DNA from: Brachypodium distachyon
Lineage: Eukaryota > Streptophyta > Magnoliopsida > Poales > Poaceae
Assembly: GCF_000005505.3 (NCBI RefSeq)
Contig: NC_016133.3
Coordinates: 35,674,737 to 35,738,736 of the forward strand
DNA length: 64,000 nucleotides
Direction of reading: 5' to 3'
Shown: positions 10,025 to 20,756 of the stretch, in pieces
How the letters are laid out: each line of letters begins with the position of its first letter
Numbering within the stretch: the first letter of the stretch is position 1
The notes under the pieces: model-generated
Seen by the model: only the letters and a program-made list of their open reading frames with translations
Told to the model about the DNA's origin: nothing
Databases searched by the model: none
Made by a program: the position numbers and the translations under genes

Positions 10025-10149
10025 CTCCTTCTGATTCATAACAAGTCTTTTGGATTTTACTCTTTGTACAAAATTCAAGACACTTGTTATGGATGGGCGT
10101 ACTAACTTTGTACTACATCATCCAAGACAATTATTATGGACGGAGGAAG
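10025..10149. mobile_element. Stowaway-like MITE, partly rearranged
   Basis: CTCCTTCTGATTCATAAC at the left and TTATGGACGGAGGAAG at the right, flanked by TA. An internal second right-end-like segment (ACACTTGTTATGGATGGGCG, about 10080-10099) suggests nesting or rearrangement. Confidence 0.55.
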
Positions 10150-10151
10150 TA

Positions 10152-10552
10152 CAAAGTTCAAGTCCGGTGCATCGCTATATCATCAGCACTAACATTAAAA
10201 GCATGAGTTGTGTCTGATCTGGACGATCTCCACCTTCCATTGCATAAATTATAGCCCTAATGAGAATCCATTGGAAAAGCAAACAAAAAACATCCTAGTA
10301 AGGAAGCCGTGGCGCCAGACCGAGACGTCTGCAGCCATGCCACTTTTCATCTGCTACGAGCCATCTTCCGCCATTGCCCGCCCCTCTATCTCCGCTGCCC
10401 CCACGGACTGACTCCGCCGTCCGTCTCCGCCCCTGCAGATTTTTAGATAGACATGAATGGGAAACTTTTTGCATGGGAGCTAATCAATGAATGAATAAAT
10501 CAATTTTGCTTCACTTTACTTCCGTTGTTGCTGCCTTTTGCGGGTAGAAGAG
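10152..10552. other. Unassigned intergenic sequence
   Basis: No convincing gene. A C-rich stretch at 10300-10440 has short open frames without recognisable motifs. Confidence 0.4.
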
Positions 10553-11110
10553 CACTGGTGGATCTAGAATTTCACCGCCGGGGATGCCACACTTTACACG
10601 AACACTATGAAGATTTTTTTTAGTACGGAACACTACATAAATATTTCAGTCCTCGCCGAAATGACCAAAGTCTTGGAAATTTTGACATTATTTTGGATTT
10701 TTTAATGAATTAATACTAATTATGTAAATGGATCTGAATTTTCTAGATACATATTTTGTACCGAAAAATTTAGAAAATCTAAGGGAATTTTGACAAAATC
10801 TTAAGCCCCGTTGTCACCAATCAGTCCAGAAGCCGTGTCCACGAGTGAGATAGGGTTTATCCTTGCCGCTTGCGCTTGCTATCCTCCGGAACATAGAAAA
10901 CATGAGAAATCAATTTGTTATTGTAGATATCAGTGCCTCGTTAGCTCAAAGCCAGTATAAGTGGGTTTAGACCCGATGGTTCAACCATGTGAGTTACTAG
11001 TATTTTTTTAGCATTAAACATTAGTGAAACTTGATTAAGCTTAATACTAGGATAGTACAAATTAGCATTTTTGGAGCGGGTGCCATGGCACCCCCCTAGA
11101 TCCGCCCATG
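10553..11110. mobile_element. hAT-type MITE, 558 bp
   Basis: An exact 8-bp target duplication TAGAAGAG flanks it (10545-10552 and 11111-11118). Ends are imperfect inverted repeats: CACTGGTGGATCTAG at the left, CTAGATCCGCCCATG at the right (12 of 15 match). No coding capacity; AT-rich interior. Confidence 0.85.
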
Positions 11111-11141
11111 TAGAAGAGGGATTCAGAAATAGGACAATTAT

Positions 11142-11465
11142 TCACACTGTTTGATATATTTCCCTGGGTTTCAAAGGTCGAATAAATGGATTTCTTTGCT
11201 TATTTCGACAAAATTGGACAACATCTCTGTAGGATCTCCAGTTAAGGGGTTCAATGGCATCATCCATAACAGAGTTTTGTATGTATTTTAACATGTAAAA
11301 CTTCCAAGTGCTATATTCTTCTGTTCCTATCTTAACCCTCAGTATAACAAACGCATCCCAGAGCCTCCAGAGGGGGTCATTATAGCTCAAAGGTATTTTC
11401 CCCTTTAAACTTGCATAATATGCTGCTTTTAGGCGTAAGCATGATATTTGTTGCAGTTTCTTCAC
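11142..11465 (-). CDS. Unrecognised 107-aa ORF, possibly an exon or gene relic
   Basis: An open minus-strand frame rich in aromatic and basic residues (LRLKAAYYASLKGK, LWRLWDAFVILRVK, YSTWKFYMLKYIQ). Composition looks more protein-like than neighbouring shadows, but I recognise no domain. It could be an exon of a decayed gene or transposable-element protein. It ends just right of the 10553-11110 MITE. Confidence 0.25.
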   Translation of the reverse strand: MKKLQQISCLRLKAAYYASLKGKIPLSYNDPLWRLWDAFVILRVKIGTEEYSTWKFYMLKYIQNSVMDDAIEPLNWRSYRDVVQFCRNKQRNPFIRPLKPREIYQTV

Positions 11466-11820
11466 AGAAGCAGCCGATGTTCCCTTTGCATGATACTAAA
11501 CCTTTTCCGGACACTTTATCATTGTATGTATACACATTCCGTAGCAATGCATGAGTACCTGTCAATCATTTTGAACACAATAAGTGCATTTATCTAACTG
11601 GAACCATTTAATCCAGATTTAGCAGGGAAAAATGCTTCCATTGGTATTGCTATAGCTCTTGCATACCATTTAATATAACAACCAAGTCAGTCTCTGCGTC
11701 TTGGAGAATGCTATAGGACCCCAAGACATTTCTTAAAGATTGCCTCCCCTTCAATTGGCATCTTGGTATTACAGATTGATTTGCTCATGACACTTGACAT
11801 CATAGAGACCGTGGAGGCGA

Positions 11821-11897
11821 GCGGCTGCTTCGGTATGTGCGGCCGAGGAGATGAATCCGCTCTCGTGGTTCATACACCAGCGGCTGCTTCGGTATGC
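11821..11897 (+). repeat. Duplicated 17-bp motif with splice-donor shape upstream of a small gene
   Basis: GCGGCTGCTTCGGTATG occurs at 11821-11837 and 11881-11897. Each contains G|GTATG, a possible 5' splice site for a leader intron ending at the acceptor near 11991. Confidence 0.5.
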
Positions 11898-11999
11898 CTC
11901 GCGTTTTATCTCCTTTCGCCGGTAACAGTAATTAAGGTATTTTGATTACGGTTCTACCCTGACATGAAGGTCATCTTGCACTTTTTTGCAGGTTTTAAC

Positions 12000-12203
12000 A
12001 TGAACAGGGAGGGCGGCGGCGGTGACACGGAGAACAATGAGGTGTTCGACCTAGGCCACTCACCACACGACGCGCTATTCATCTCCATAGTCATCTTCTG
12101 CGTCGGGGTCGTGATCATCGTGACCTTCTACATGCTCGCGCGACATTGGTGGCGGAAGAAAGCGGCGGCCACGATGGTTCACCCCAACGGCGACGACGGA
12201 TAG
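12000..12203 (+). CDS. Small single-pass membrane protein (67 aa), paralogue of 33540-33791
   Basis: The ATG at 12000 lies nine bases after a strong splice acceptor (TTTTTTGCAG ending near 11991), so the start sits at the head of an exon after a leader intron. The protein has a Gly-rich N-terminus (MNREGGGGDTENNEV), a short acidic and His segment, one hydrophobic helix (about residues 27-47, ALFISIVIFCVGVVIIVTFY), then basic HWWRKK. This matches the gene at 33540: Gly-Gly-Gly-Gly-Asp, SPH-A, VIFCV-VVII. The Gly-rich end probably faces the exoplasm and the basic end the cytosol; this is inference from charge. Function unknown. Confidence 0.6.
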   Translation: MNREGGGGDTENNEVFDLGHSPHDALFISIVIFCVGVVIIVTFYMLARHWWRKKAAATMVHPNGDDG

Positions 12204-13520
12204 AAGGACGAAGCCGGCAACGCGTGAAGCCGACGGCGACATGTTTAGTTCTAACACCCTTAAAGGTTAGTAATGAGATGGCTCGTAGGCGTTGACTAAA
12301 GATTTGACTATTTGCATCGTAAGTTGAACGGAGGATCCGAGACCATAGTTGGATCCATCTTGTCTTGTCGATTGTGCGTTTGTCAAATTCGAAGTCCGAA
12401 ATAGTATGTTTAGAGCACCTTTTGTGTGAGCCATTGCGTGAGTTTAGATTAAAAAAAAGAGAGAAACAATACGATCTAAACTGAATGGGATAAGGAAAAT
12501 CAAAAAGAAAAGAAAAGAAAGTAAAACCCCACAGTTGAAATCTCAAATTTCAAACAAATTTGAAATTTCAATACGATCCATGATTTTGTTTCGTATCTAT
12601 CAAATTTCAAACAAAGTTCATTGAAATCTCATTGAAATTTCACAAATACACCATTGAAAATCCAAATGTGCAATTATTCCATTGGTACATCATTTAAAAT
12701 TTATGTGTATATCATTGAACTTTCGTCGACAAGTCATTTGATTGAAATTTCGTTAGCAATAATCATTTCAATAGTATAACAATAAAAAATTTGTTTGCAC
12801 CAATAGTTGAAATCCTAAGTGCATAAATAGAAAAATGACTACAGGGATGTAGTGTGGGTTCATTCACAAAAAAACTTATTAAGAGGCTAAGTAGAAAACT
12901 GTCAAATGTTTTAGTTCCGTCCATTAGATTCAGATTGGAGGCTCTAGATTGCTCCGAGCATGCCGGTGTGCGGAAACACCTCATGCCTCGGTACGTAGCA
13001 CTTGAATCTTCTCAGTGTAGCCTGTTCTCCCGAACGTTGAGGCTTCGAGTTTTTTCTCCTTTCCCTCCCCCAACTCCCTGGTAACGCCGCCTAAGACTTC
13101 TTCAGCCACCACTGCTGCTACCCCTACTGCTGGTGCCTTTGCTGCTACCAGCGTTGCTGTCTGCACTGCTGCTCGCCGCCCTGCACTGCTCTGTGACTGC
13201 TGCTGCCTTCCTCTGGAACCGTTCGCCGTCCTGGAGACAGCCCTAGCAACAATGACGAGTGCCATGCGCCGCTAGTTGGAAGGAGGCCAACCGTGAGGGC
13301 TGTCGGTGTAAGAGGGAGCTGGAGCTTAGAGCAGAATTAGGGAGGAGGGAGAACAAATACCGTGGGCATCTCTACGTAGTAAATTCATCGTAGTAAAACG
13401 CTCCCAGATAAGCTTCATTTTTTTGTCTACGTGTGTGATTTCTACGGATACACCTTTCCAGTTTTAAACCATAACCCATTTGACTCCAGGCCCTACAAAG
13501 CCTCATGCAAACCCTAAAAT
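12204..13520. other. 3' flank and intergenic region
   Basis: AT-rich to about 12850, with many variants of AATTTCAA and TTGAAATT near 12540-12760. A CTG/GCTGCT-rich stretch at 13090-13260 gives long but featureless shadow frames. No gene supported. Confidence 0.4.
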
Positions 13521-13524
13521 ACTA

Positions 13525-13637
13525 CTCCTTCTCATAGTAAATTCTTGACTCAAATGTGTTCAAATATGGATGTATTTATTCTTAAAAAACGTCTAGATAC
13601 ATGTAATATTTCGACAACAATTTAGAATCGGATGGAG
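13525..13637. mobile_element. Degenerate Stowaway MITE
   Basis: CTCCTTCTCATAGTAAATTC at the left and TTTAGAATCGGATGGAG at the right surround the usual GTCTAGATACATGTAATATTTCGACA core. TA is present at the left only. Confidence 0.65.
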
Positions 13638-13913
13638 CATTTTCCTTGGAAGTAAAACTAGAGAGTCCTCTTTTCTCTCTCTCATGTACATTTCTCAGTG
13701 ACCGGCGGCAACCGGTTGCCCGGTTGGATGACTGGATCTTTCCGATTGCCTTTGGCCTTCACGAATCACTTGCTGTCCCATGACCTGGCTAGCCGGTGAC
13801 CTTGTCATTCACACGCTATCCTTTGGCTCAGAATTTGCCTTCCACACAGCTATACCTGCATGTCAATGAACAAATAATGTTTCTCTACTGGCAATTATAT
13901 CTAAAATTTGTTA

Positions 13914-14042
13914 CTCCCCTCTGATACATATTATACCTACATGGATGTATCTATGTTTAAAAAATATCTACGTACATCTAATGTTTTCATAAGTATTTTT
14001 TTGACAAATAATACTTCAACAAATAATATGGATCACAAGGAG
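13914..14042. mobile_element. Degenerate Stowaway-like MITE
   Basis: CTCCCCTCTGATACATATTA at the left, ATATGGATCACAAGGAG at the right, TA on both sides. A 20-bp motif GAATTTTTCAGG-CCATCTG is repeated just downstream (14047 and 14092). Confidence 0.55.
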
Positions 14043-14450
14043 TACCGAATTTTTCAGGTCCATCTGATAATCTTGTACTCTCCAGTACGGAATTTTTCAG
14101 GCCCATCTGCGCGAGTATAACTTCTAATTGTTACTCATACACGTTGGGGAGTGTCTTGAGCTTTCTGCCGTCATCGGACGAGAGGTCGGCGTGCATCTCG
14201 TCTCGACGACCTGCCGCAGGCGCACGGTCAGCATGGCGCAACCCTTCTCGAACTCGCGCCGCAGCGCCACCGCTCTCTGCAACCTCGCCCGTGCTGACGC
14301 CCTACGCGCTACCAGCACTGCGGCGTCGCTCACGTGTCCGCCGCGCACCACGCGGCCCCCCCGAACCCCACCATTCCCATCCGGCGAGGCTGCACCGGAG
14401 CACGGCCGCCGTGTCGCCATTGCCGCCAGGGGAGTGCATCGCCTACCGCG

Positions 14451-14511
14451 CCGCCGCCGCCGTTCTCTTTTTTTTTTTTTTTTTTTGAGGGAACCGCCGC
14501 AGCCGTTCTCT
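14451..14511 (-). mobile_element. Minimal retroposon: poly-A tail flanked by an 18-bp duplication
   Basis: The 18 bases at 14451-14468 (CCGCCGCCGCCGTTCTCT) recur at 14494-14511 with one mismatch. Between them are 18 T plus GAGGGAA. On the minus strand that is TTCCCTC followed by poly-A, as left by a LINE or SINE insertion truncated to a few bases. Confidence 0.6.
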
Positions 14512-14642
14512 GGTGCGAGGACGGGAGAAAACGGGCAGGCCGGGTTTCCTCCGTCCCTTTTTCTTCCGCACCGGATCGATCAGGACCATCGGCTTCAATC
14601 GGACGGCTCGGAGCAGTGCGGGGCAGTAGCTAGGCTTTCGGC

Positions 14643-15155
14643 ATGATAACGGGCTGAATCTGCCCATGGGCTCTTGCCCAGGTTTACTCAATCCAGGTAA
14701 ACTTCTGTTTTGGGCTGAAATGAAAGTTAGCCTTTTCTTATTATTTCAATGCATTTTGCTTTATGTACTGTTGTTTAGATTTTGTATTGCCCTGCTGTTT
14801 AATATTAACGGCCCCAGCATTGTTGATCTTGAAAATTTTATTTGATACACTAACAAAATGGATCCAACGGGAAATTTATGTAGAGAATTGTGACGTGATA
14901 TTTAATGCTAATGCCTTATTTAATGTTTTTAACATCTTTGGATGGCATTTAAAATTTATGATAATTTTGGAATTTCTTAATATGGTAATTACTGACGAGT
15001 TTATGTTGATCAATCAATTATGGCATTTCTTAATATGCTCATCACTAATGGGTTGGTGCCACCTTAAGAAAAATGTTAGTAGTCGGTTGTTTCGATTGTC
15101 CTCACCGGTTTGCATGTTCATTCATGTAGAAGTTACCAAATGGATGTGCAATAAT
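14643..15155. other. Unassigned AT-rich intergenic sequence
   Basis: A 135-codon open frame at 14763-15170 has no recognisable motif and a composition typical of chance AT-rich reading. Nothing further seen. Confidence 0.4.
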
Positions 15156-15962
15156 AAGAAGTCACCATAGAGCAAGAATAGATAAAAACAGAGGTTGGAT
15201 ATGCGCTAGACGAACTAGCATGTGTAAGAAAAGTTGTCTTTATCAGCTAGAAGCCATCAAAGAGTAGAAGAAGAAAGGGAAATTGTGGTATGGGGTACTG
15301 TCCTTGTCGGTTTAGAAGGAGAGGGAAAAATGATACTAGAGTTGACAAGAATGTGGTAATTTTCCCTTAATAGTTTTAGCCATGACGTAGAAGATAAAAA
15401 AAGACATATCAAGTGTAAGGAAAGCTGTTCTTATCGGTTAGAGGTCATCAAAGCGTAGAAGAGAAGGGAAAACATGGCATGGGGTATTGTCCTTTTTATC
15501 AGCAAACTCCCGAACCAAACACAGCCTAATCACTTGCAACACACACAAGGTAAGAGATAGAGAAGAGGGAAGGAATTATGAGTAGAGGAAAACATGGCAG
15601 TTTGCAATTGATAATTTAGCTGTACACATACACTCGGACATGATCAAACCGTTGATAGTTATGTAGATTTTTTGAGGAATGCATATCAAATTACCAATAA
15701 TTATGATTTTTTTTTTAATATAACTAGAGTAAATTCCAGTTTTTACCCCTAAGTTACATTTTTTGACAGTTTTTACCCCATTTAGCAAGATTTTCGTTTT
15801 TGTGCCCCATTTAACAAAAAATTGTTCCAAAAATTGCCCCATTTAAAATTTTGCCCCAATTTCCCTCCGCTCTGACACCATTTAGCAACCCCTGGCTCTG
15901 TGCCGTTGCGCCATGACGCTATAACTATAAGGCCGCGAACCCAGCAAGAAGCCGGAGAAGCG

Positions 15963-16094
15963 AGCTCTTCTCCTGCTCCGTGCAGGAGCTGGTCGGAGAG
16001 GGCAAGGAGATCAGTACGTAGAACAAGAGAAGCTCTTCTCGTGCTTCATGCAGGAGCTGGTCGGAGAAAGCGAGGAGATCAGTAGAACAAGAGC
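15963..16094. repeat. Two-copy tandem repeat (68 and 64 bp) inside the MULE-like element
   Basis: AGCTCTTCTC-TGCT...GGAGCTGGTCGGAGA...GGAGATCAGTA...GAACAAGAG occurs at 15963-16030 and 16031-16094. It is GC-richer than the element's ends and could be captured host sequence, but I recognise no gene. Confidence 0.7.
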
Positions 16095-16164
16095 CAAGCA
16101 GATGAAAGGCACAGGAAATCTGCTCCTGTATGAACAATGGTGTGGCTGCATGAGAGCTGATGGG

Positions 16165-16335
16165 AGTTAAGAATAGTGTTTTGCCGTAATGAGCCCGTAG
16201 GCCAATCTCTTGTATATATATAGCAACACATACGTACATCATACATATGGCAAGTGCAGATATGGCATGTACACATATGGCAAGTGCAATTAGCTACACA
16301 ATCACGTACTAATCAATCTACTGATTCCTTTAACA
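16165..16335 (-). repeat. 3' LTR of the Copia element
   Basis: 171 bp, matching 20588-20756 with a few changes. Contains CTTGTATATATATAGC. Confidence 0.92.
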
Positions 16336-16346
16336 TGCCCCCTCAA
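16336..16346 (-). promoter_or_regulatory. Polypurine tract of Copia
   Basis: Minus-strand GAGGGGGCA directly precedes the 3' LTR. Confidence 0.75.
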
Positions 16347-19300
16347 TCTGGACTGTTGTGTACAAGATTCAGATTGTGTTTGAATCGGTCCAGCATTTGT
16401 CTCGTCGCCGGCTTGGTGAACACATCGGCGAGTTGATCGCCTGAGGTGCGAGCATGAAATACTGGATTTGCAGTCAAATAGGTGGTGCCAAGATTATCAC
16501 ACCAGAGAATCGGTGGCTTCTCTTGTTTAACTCCTAGTTCTTGCAACACTGACTGCATCCAGATTGCTTCAGCTGTACCATTTGCTAGGGCCTTGTACTC
16601 TGCTTCGGTACTCGACCGAGACATGGTGGGTTGCTTCTTGGAACTCCATGAAATCAGATTGGATCCTAAGAAGACCGCAAAACCACCCGTTGAGCGTCGA
16701 TCATCAATGCATCCTGCCCAATCAGCATCCGTAAATATGCTGATGGAAGTTGACGGTGATTCGGTGATGCTAAGGCCAGTATTCATGGTCCCTTTCACAT
16801 ATTGCAAAATGCCTTAACTGCTTCCCAATGTTCATTTGTGGGCTGAGTAAGATATTGGCATACTTTGTTGACAACAAACGCGATATCGGGCCGAGTGAGC
16901 GTGAGATACTGCAATCCACCAACCATACTCTGATACCGAAATGCATCATCACCCGAAAGAGGAGTGCCACTATCCTTTGCCAGCTTGTTGGGTACACATA
17001 GAGGAGTGGAGGCAAGCTTGCAATTCTCCATATTGGCGCGATGCAGCAAATCAAAAGCATACTTGCATTGTGTCAATGAGATGCCCCTAGAATTGTAAGA
17101 CACCTCTAGGCCAAGAAAGTACTCAAGCTTTCCAAGATCCTTGATCGGGAAAGTCTCCGATAGGGACTGCACGAGGCGATCGACGGCCTGTGGAGTGGAG
17201 CCGGCAATGATGATGTCATCCACATAAACCAACATGTACAACTGAACTCCATCGTGTGAGAAAATGAACAGGTATGTGTCGGCCTTGGAGGGAACAAAAC
17301 CGAGCTGCTGGAGACGATCACTCAAGCGAGCGTACCATGCTCGAGGGGATTGCTTCAGTCCATAGAGAGCTCGCTGCAACTTGCAGACAAAGGAAGGACG
17401 AGCTGGGTCTTCAAAGCCCGAAGGTTGGTGCATGTAAACGTTCTCAGCAAGAAAACCATGAAGAAAGGCATTGCTCACGTCGACCTGGCGAAGGCTCCAA
17501 TTGCGAGAGACTGCTAGGGAGAGAACAAGACGCACCGTAGCGGGCTTCACCACAGGACTGAAAGTATCACCATAATCAATGCCGTGCCGCTGTGTGAATC
17601 CTCGAGCAACAAGGCGAGCTTTGTGCTTGTCAATGGAGCCATCGGGACGGTGCTTGGTTTTAAAAATCCACTTGCAACTGACTATGTTTGTTCCTGGTGG
17701 TGGAGGCACCAACGTCCAGGTGCTGTTCTTGCAAAGAGCGTCAAATTCATCTTCCATCGCTGCACGCCATGCCGGTTCACCGAGAGCATCACGATGAGAA
17801 GTAGGAGCCGCAAGAAAAGCACGACGACGCGGATCATACCGGACAGTGCCATCCTTTAACTCCCGTGGCTTGTGAATATTATTTCGGCTGCGCGTGATCA
17901 TGGAGTGACCATCAGCGGGAGGCGGCGGAGGCGCCGCAGCAGCAGGTGGCGGAGCCGTCGCAGCAGAGTCAGGAACTGGGAATTCCTCCCGTCCAGCATT
18001 AGGAGAGAGGCCCAGCTCGTCTTGGGCTGGCTCAGCAGAGCTGGAGTGGGCCGGGGAGGCAGGCCCAGGCGTTGGGGAAGAGGCGCCTGCCTCCTGATCG
18101 ACCTGAACAGCGCCAGGCAGCTTGGGAGCCACATGCACGTCGCCATCTCCAGAGACGTGCACAAGAGGCACTTCGGCTGGGACAACCGGATTAGGTAGCA
18201 GGCAGGTTAAGCCATATTTGCGCACATCATTGATCATAGCCGGTTCAGACGGGAAAAGTGACGAGATCACGGAGTTGGGAGACATCAACAGAAACACCAG
18301 GAGTGGCAAAAGGAAAAATATTCTCATAAAAAACAACATCACGAGAAATATAAATGCGACCATTGGAACGATCTAGAGACTTGTACCCCTTATGCATCGT
18401 GCTATAACCAAGTAAGGTGCACATTTTGGATCGAAATTTGAGCTTGTGAGCATTATAACACACACCCAAAGGTGTGAAGGAACTCATAGTTCGGTGTGAC
18501 ACCAAGGAGTCGATGGATGGGGGTATCTTGGTGAAGCACCGGAGTGGGCATGCGGTTGATGAGGTAGCATGCGGTGAGGAAAGCTTCATCCCAGAACCGC
18601 AAGGGAAGAGATGACTGAGCGAGAATCGTTAGCCCCGTTTCAACAAGATGACGGTGTTTCCTCTCAGCGATACCATTCTGCTGAGATGTATGAGGACACG
18701 ACACTCGATGGGAGATGCCAACACGTTGAAAATACTTGTGTAGGCGATGATACTCACCGCCCCAATCAGATTGCACAGATTTTATTTTGGCATTCAAAAG
18801 ACGATCAACATGATTCTGAAAAGAATAGAAAACATGTGCGACATCTGACTTATATTTGAGAAGGTAAATCCAGCAAAAACGACCATCATCATCAACAAAA
18901 CTCACATAATATTTGTAACCTCCGGATGAGGGGAGAGCCGGCCCCCAAACATCAGTATGAATAAGCTCAAGAGTCATAGTAGAAACGCGAGTAGAAGCAT
19001 GATAAGGTACTTTTACCACGTTGGCACGCATCACAAATAGATGTATTTGACTCAGAAGGTGAAAAAGAAAAATGTTTGTGCCTAGCAAGAAACCGCACTA
19101 CATTATTTGTCGGATGACCAAGACGCTGATGCCATTGCTAGGAGGTGACCTTGATGCTACTGGAGGCGTGACGAGAGGAGCGAAGGGCATTGGGTAGAGA
19201 CCACCGCGACTTCTACCTTGAAGAATTATTTTCCTCGTGACCATGTCCTTAACAAAGAAAAACTTTGGATGAAACTCAATAAAAATATTGTTATCGGTTA

Positions 19301-20559
19301 CCAGTTTATAAACTGAAAGCAAATGCTTGCTAATCTTAGGAACATGGAGAATATTGTTTAGCTTTAAAGACGAACTGGCTAGATGCAAATGACCAATGTG
19401 TGAAATAGACAAACCTGCACCATTAGCCACTTGTACTTGGTCCTTGCCGCCGTAGCGTTCTTGAACCGAGAGACACTCCAGATCACTTGTCAGGTGATCG
19501 GTCGCACCGGTATCCATGTACCATTGGTTGTCGTGGTAGGCATGGCTCGTGGAGGCGGAGTTGCCCTGGTAGCCTGCGCGCAGGTCATCTGCCTGGTAGC
19601 CCTGGTTGAAGCGATTGCGGCAGGCCAGGGCGTCATGGCCCCAGTTGCGGCAGATCTGGCACTGAGGACGGTACCGTCCGCCACCCCTGCCTCCATTGCG
19701 GTTGCCACCGTCACGGTTGCCGCCGTCGCGACGGTTGTTGTTGCGGCCACCATTTTGGCCGTGCTGGCCGCCACCGCCCCCGAGTGTCCATTGCCATAAC
19801 GGCCAAAGTGGCCGTCGTTGGATAGTTGGGGACGGTGATCACCACAAGCAGCAGCATTGCCTGATGAAGACCACTCGCCGGATTGAGCTTGATGTTCCTG
19901 CATTGCCTCACATCGCAGGAGAAAAGAGTAAAATTGGGCAAGGGTGACCGGAGTGGTGATGAAGGTGAGCGACGCGGCCAGCGATTCGAACTGCGGACTG
20001 AGGCCGGCGAGAATGTAGTCGATGACCTCATCGTCGGAGAGAGGATTGCCGATGGCTGCCATCATATCGGCGAGGGCTTTCATCTTGCGGAAGTATTCCG
20101 CGGCTGTCATGTCCCTCTTCTTCAGCGTTTGGAGCTGGAGTCGCACATGCCGAACGCTCGCACGGTTCTGAGCGCTGAACATGTCGTGGACCGCGGACCA
20201 GACCTCCGCAGAGGTGGTGCAGCCGATCATCGTGGCTGCAACGTCTTTTCCCATGTTGGCGAGCAGCACGGCAAGGACACGCTGGTCCTGTACCCACCAG
20301 GCATGATATGCCGGGTTGGCCATTGTTTTGGCTTCCTTGCCCTCGCCTGGGTGATCTCCTTCGGTGGCGCCGGCACGGATCCGTCGAGGTAGCCATGCAG
20401 GTTTGCACCAGAGAGATTCGGAAGCATGAGGGTCTTCCACAGCATGAAGTTGGTGTGGTCGAGCCGGACGGGGATGCTGGAGAGAGCGGCTGGTGCTGCA
20501 AGTGTTGCGGATGGGCTCGAGACGAGGGCGGTGCCGGCGATCTGCAGCGCGGAAGTCAT
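16343..20559 (-). pseudogene. Copia gag-pol polyprotein, broken into several frames
   Basis: ATG at 20559 begins gag (LDHTNFMLWKTLMLPNL). A frameshift near 20340 moves it to the frame with VWSAVHDMFSAQNRASVRHVRLQL. Protease DTGATDH is near 19510. Integrase core with SQQNGIAERKHRHLVE and FWDEAFLTACYLINRMP falls at 19088-18453. Reverse transcriptase spans 18363-16795 (EPAWRAAMEDEFDAL, CKWIFKTK, VDVSNAFLHG, LYGLKQSPRAWY, YVDDII). RNase H spans 16807-16343 ([27 protein letters not shown]). In RNase H, HART is followed directly by [12 protein letters not shown]; the usual stretch of about 25 residues between them is missing. Confidence 0.9.
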
Positions 20560-20576
20560 AGCGGCTGGGGTTGAGA

Positions 20577-20587
20577 CTCTGATACCA
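20577..20587 (-). promoter_or_regulatory. Primer-binding site of Copia (tRNA-iMet)
   Basis: On the minus strand TGGTATCAGAG follows the LTR with no gap. Confidence 0.88.
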
Positions 20588-20756
20588 AGTTAAGAATAGT
20601 GTTTTGCCGTAAGGAGCCCTTAGGCCAATCTCTTGTATACATATATCAACACATACGTACATCATACATATGGCAAGTACAGATATGACATGTACACATA
20701 TGGCAAGTACAATTAGCTACAGTCAAGTACTAATCAATCTACCGATTCCTTTAACA
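20588..20756 (-). repeat. 5' LTR of the Copia element
   Basis: 169 bp; directly abuts the primer-binding site at its left edge and the ATGGG duplication at its right edge. Confidence 0.92.

Larger units (their letters stand above)
16165..20756 (-). mobile_element. Copia LTR retrotransposon, nearly complete, with short LTRs
   Basis: LTRs of about 170 bp at 16165-16335 and 20588-20756; exact 5-bp duplication ATGGG (16160-16164, 20757-20761); tRNA-Met primer site beside the right LTR; polypurine tract beside the left one. Interior domain order on the minus strand is gag, protease, integrase, reverse transcriptase, RNase H, which is Copia order. The minus-strand LTR begins TGTTAA but ends AACT rather than CA. 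Frame breaks in gag and around integrase, and an in-frame loss near the RNase H end, make it inactive. It sits inside the MULE-like element. Confidence 0.93.

Noticed and set aside
14128..14646. 172-aa plus-strand frame and overlapping minus-strand frames in GC-rich DNA
   Set aside because: Arg/Pro/Ala-rich frames open on several frames at once, interrupted by the poly-T insert; no motif. Treated as GC-rich shadow.
14763..15170. 135-aa hydrophobic frame, possible membrane protein
   Set aside because: AT-rich DNA with Phe/Ile/Leu-rich translation and no promoter, splice or homology signal.
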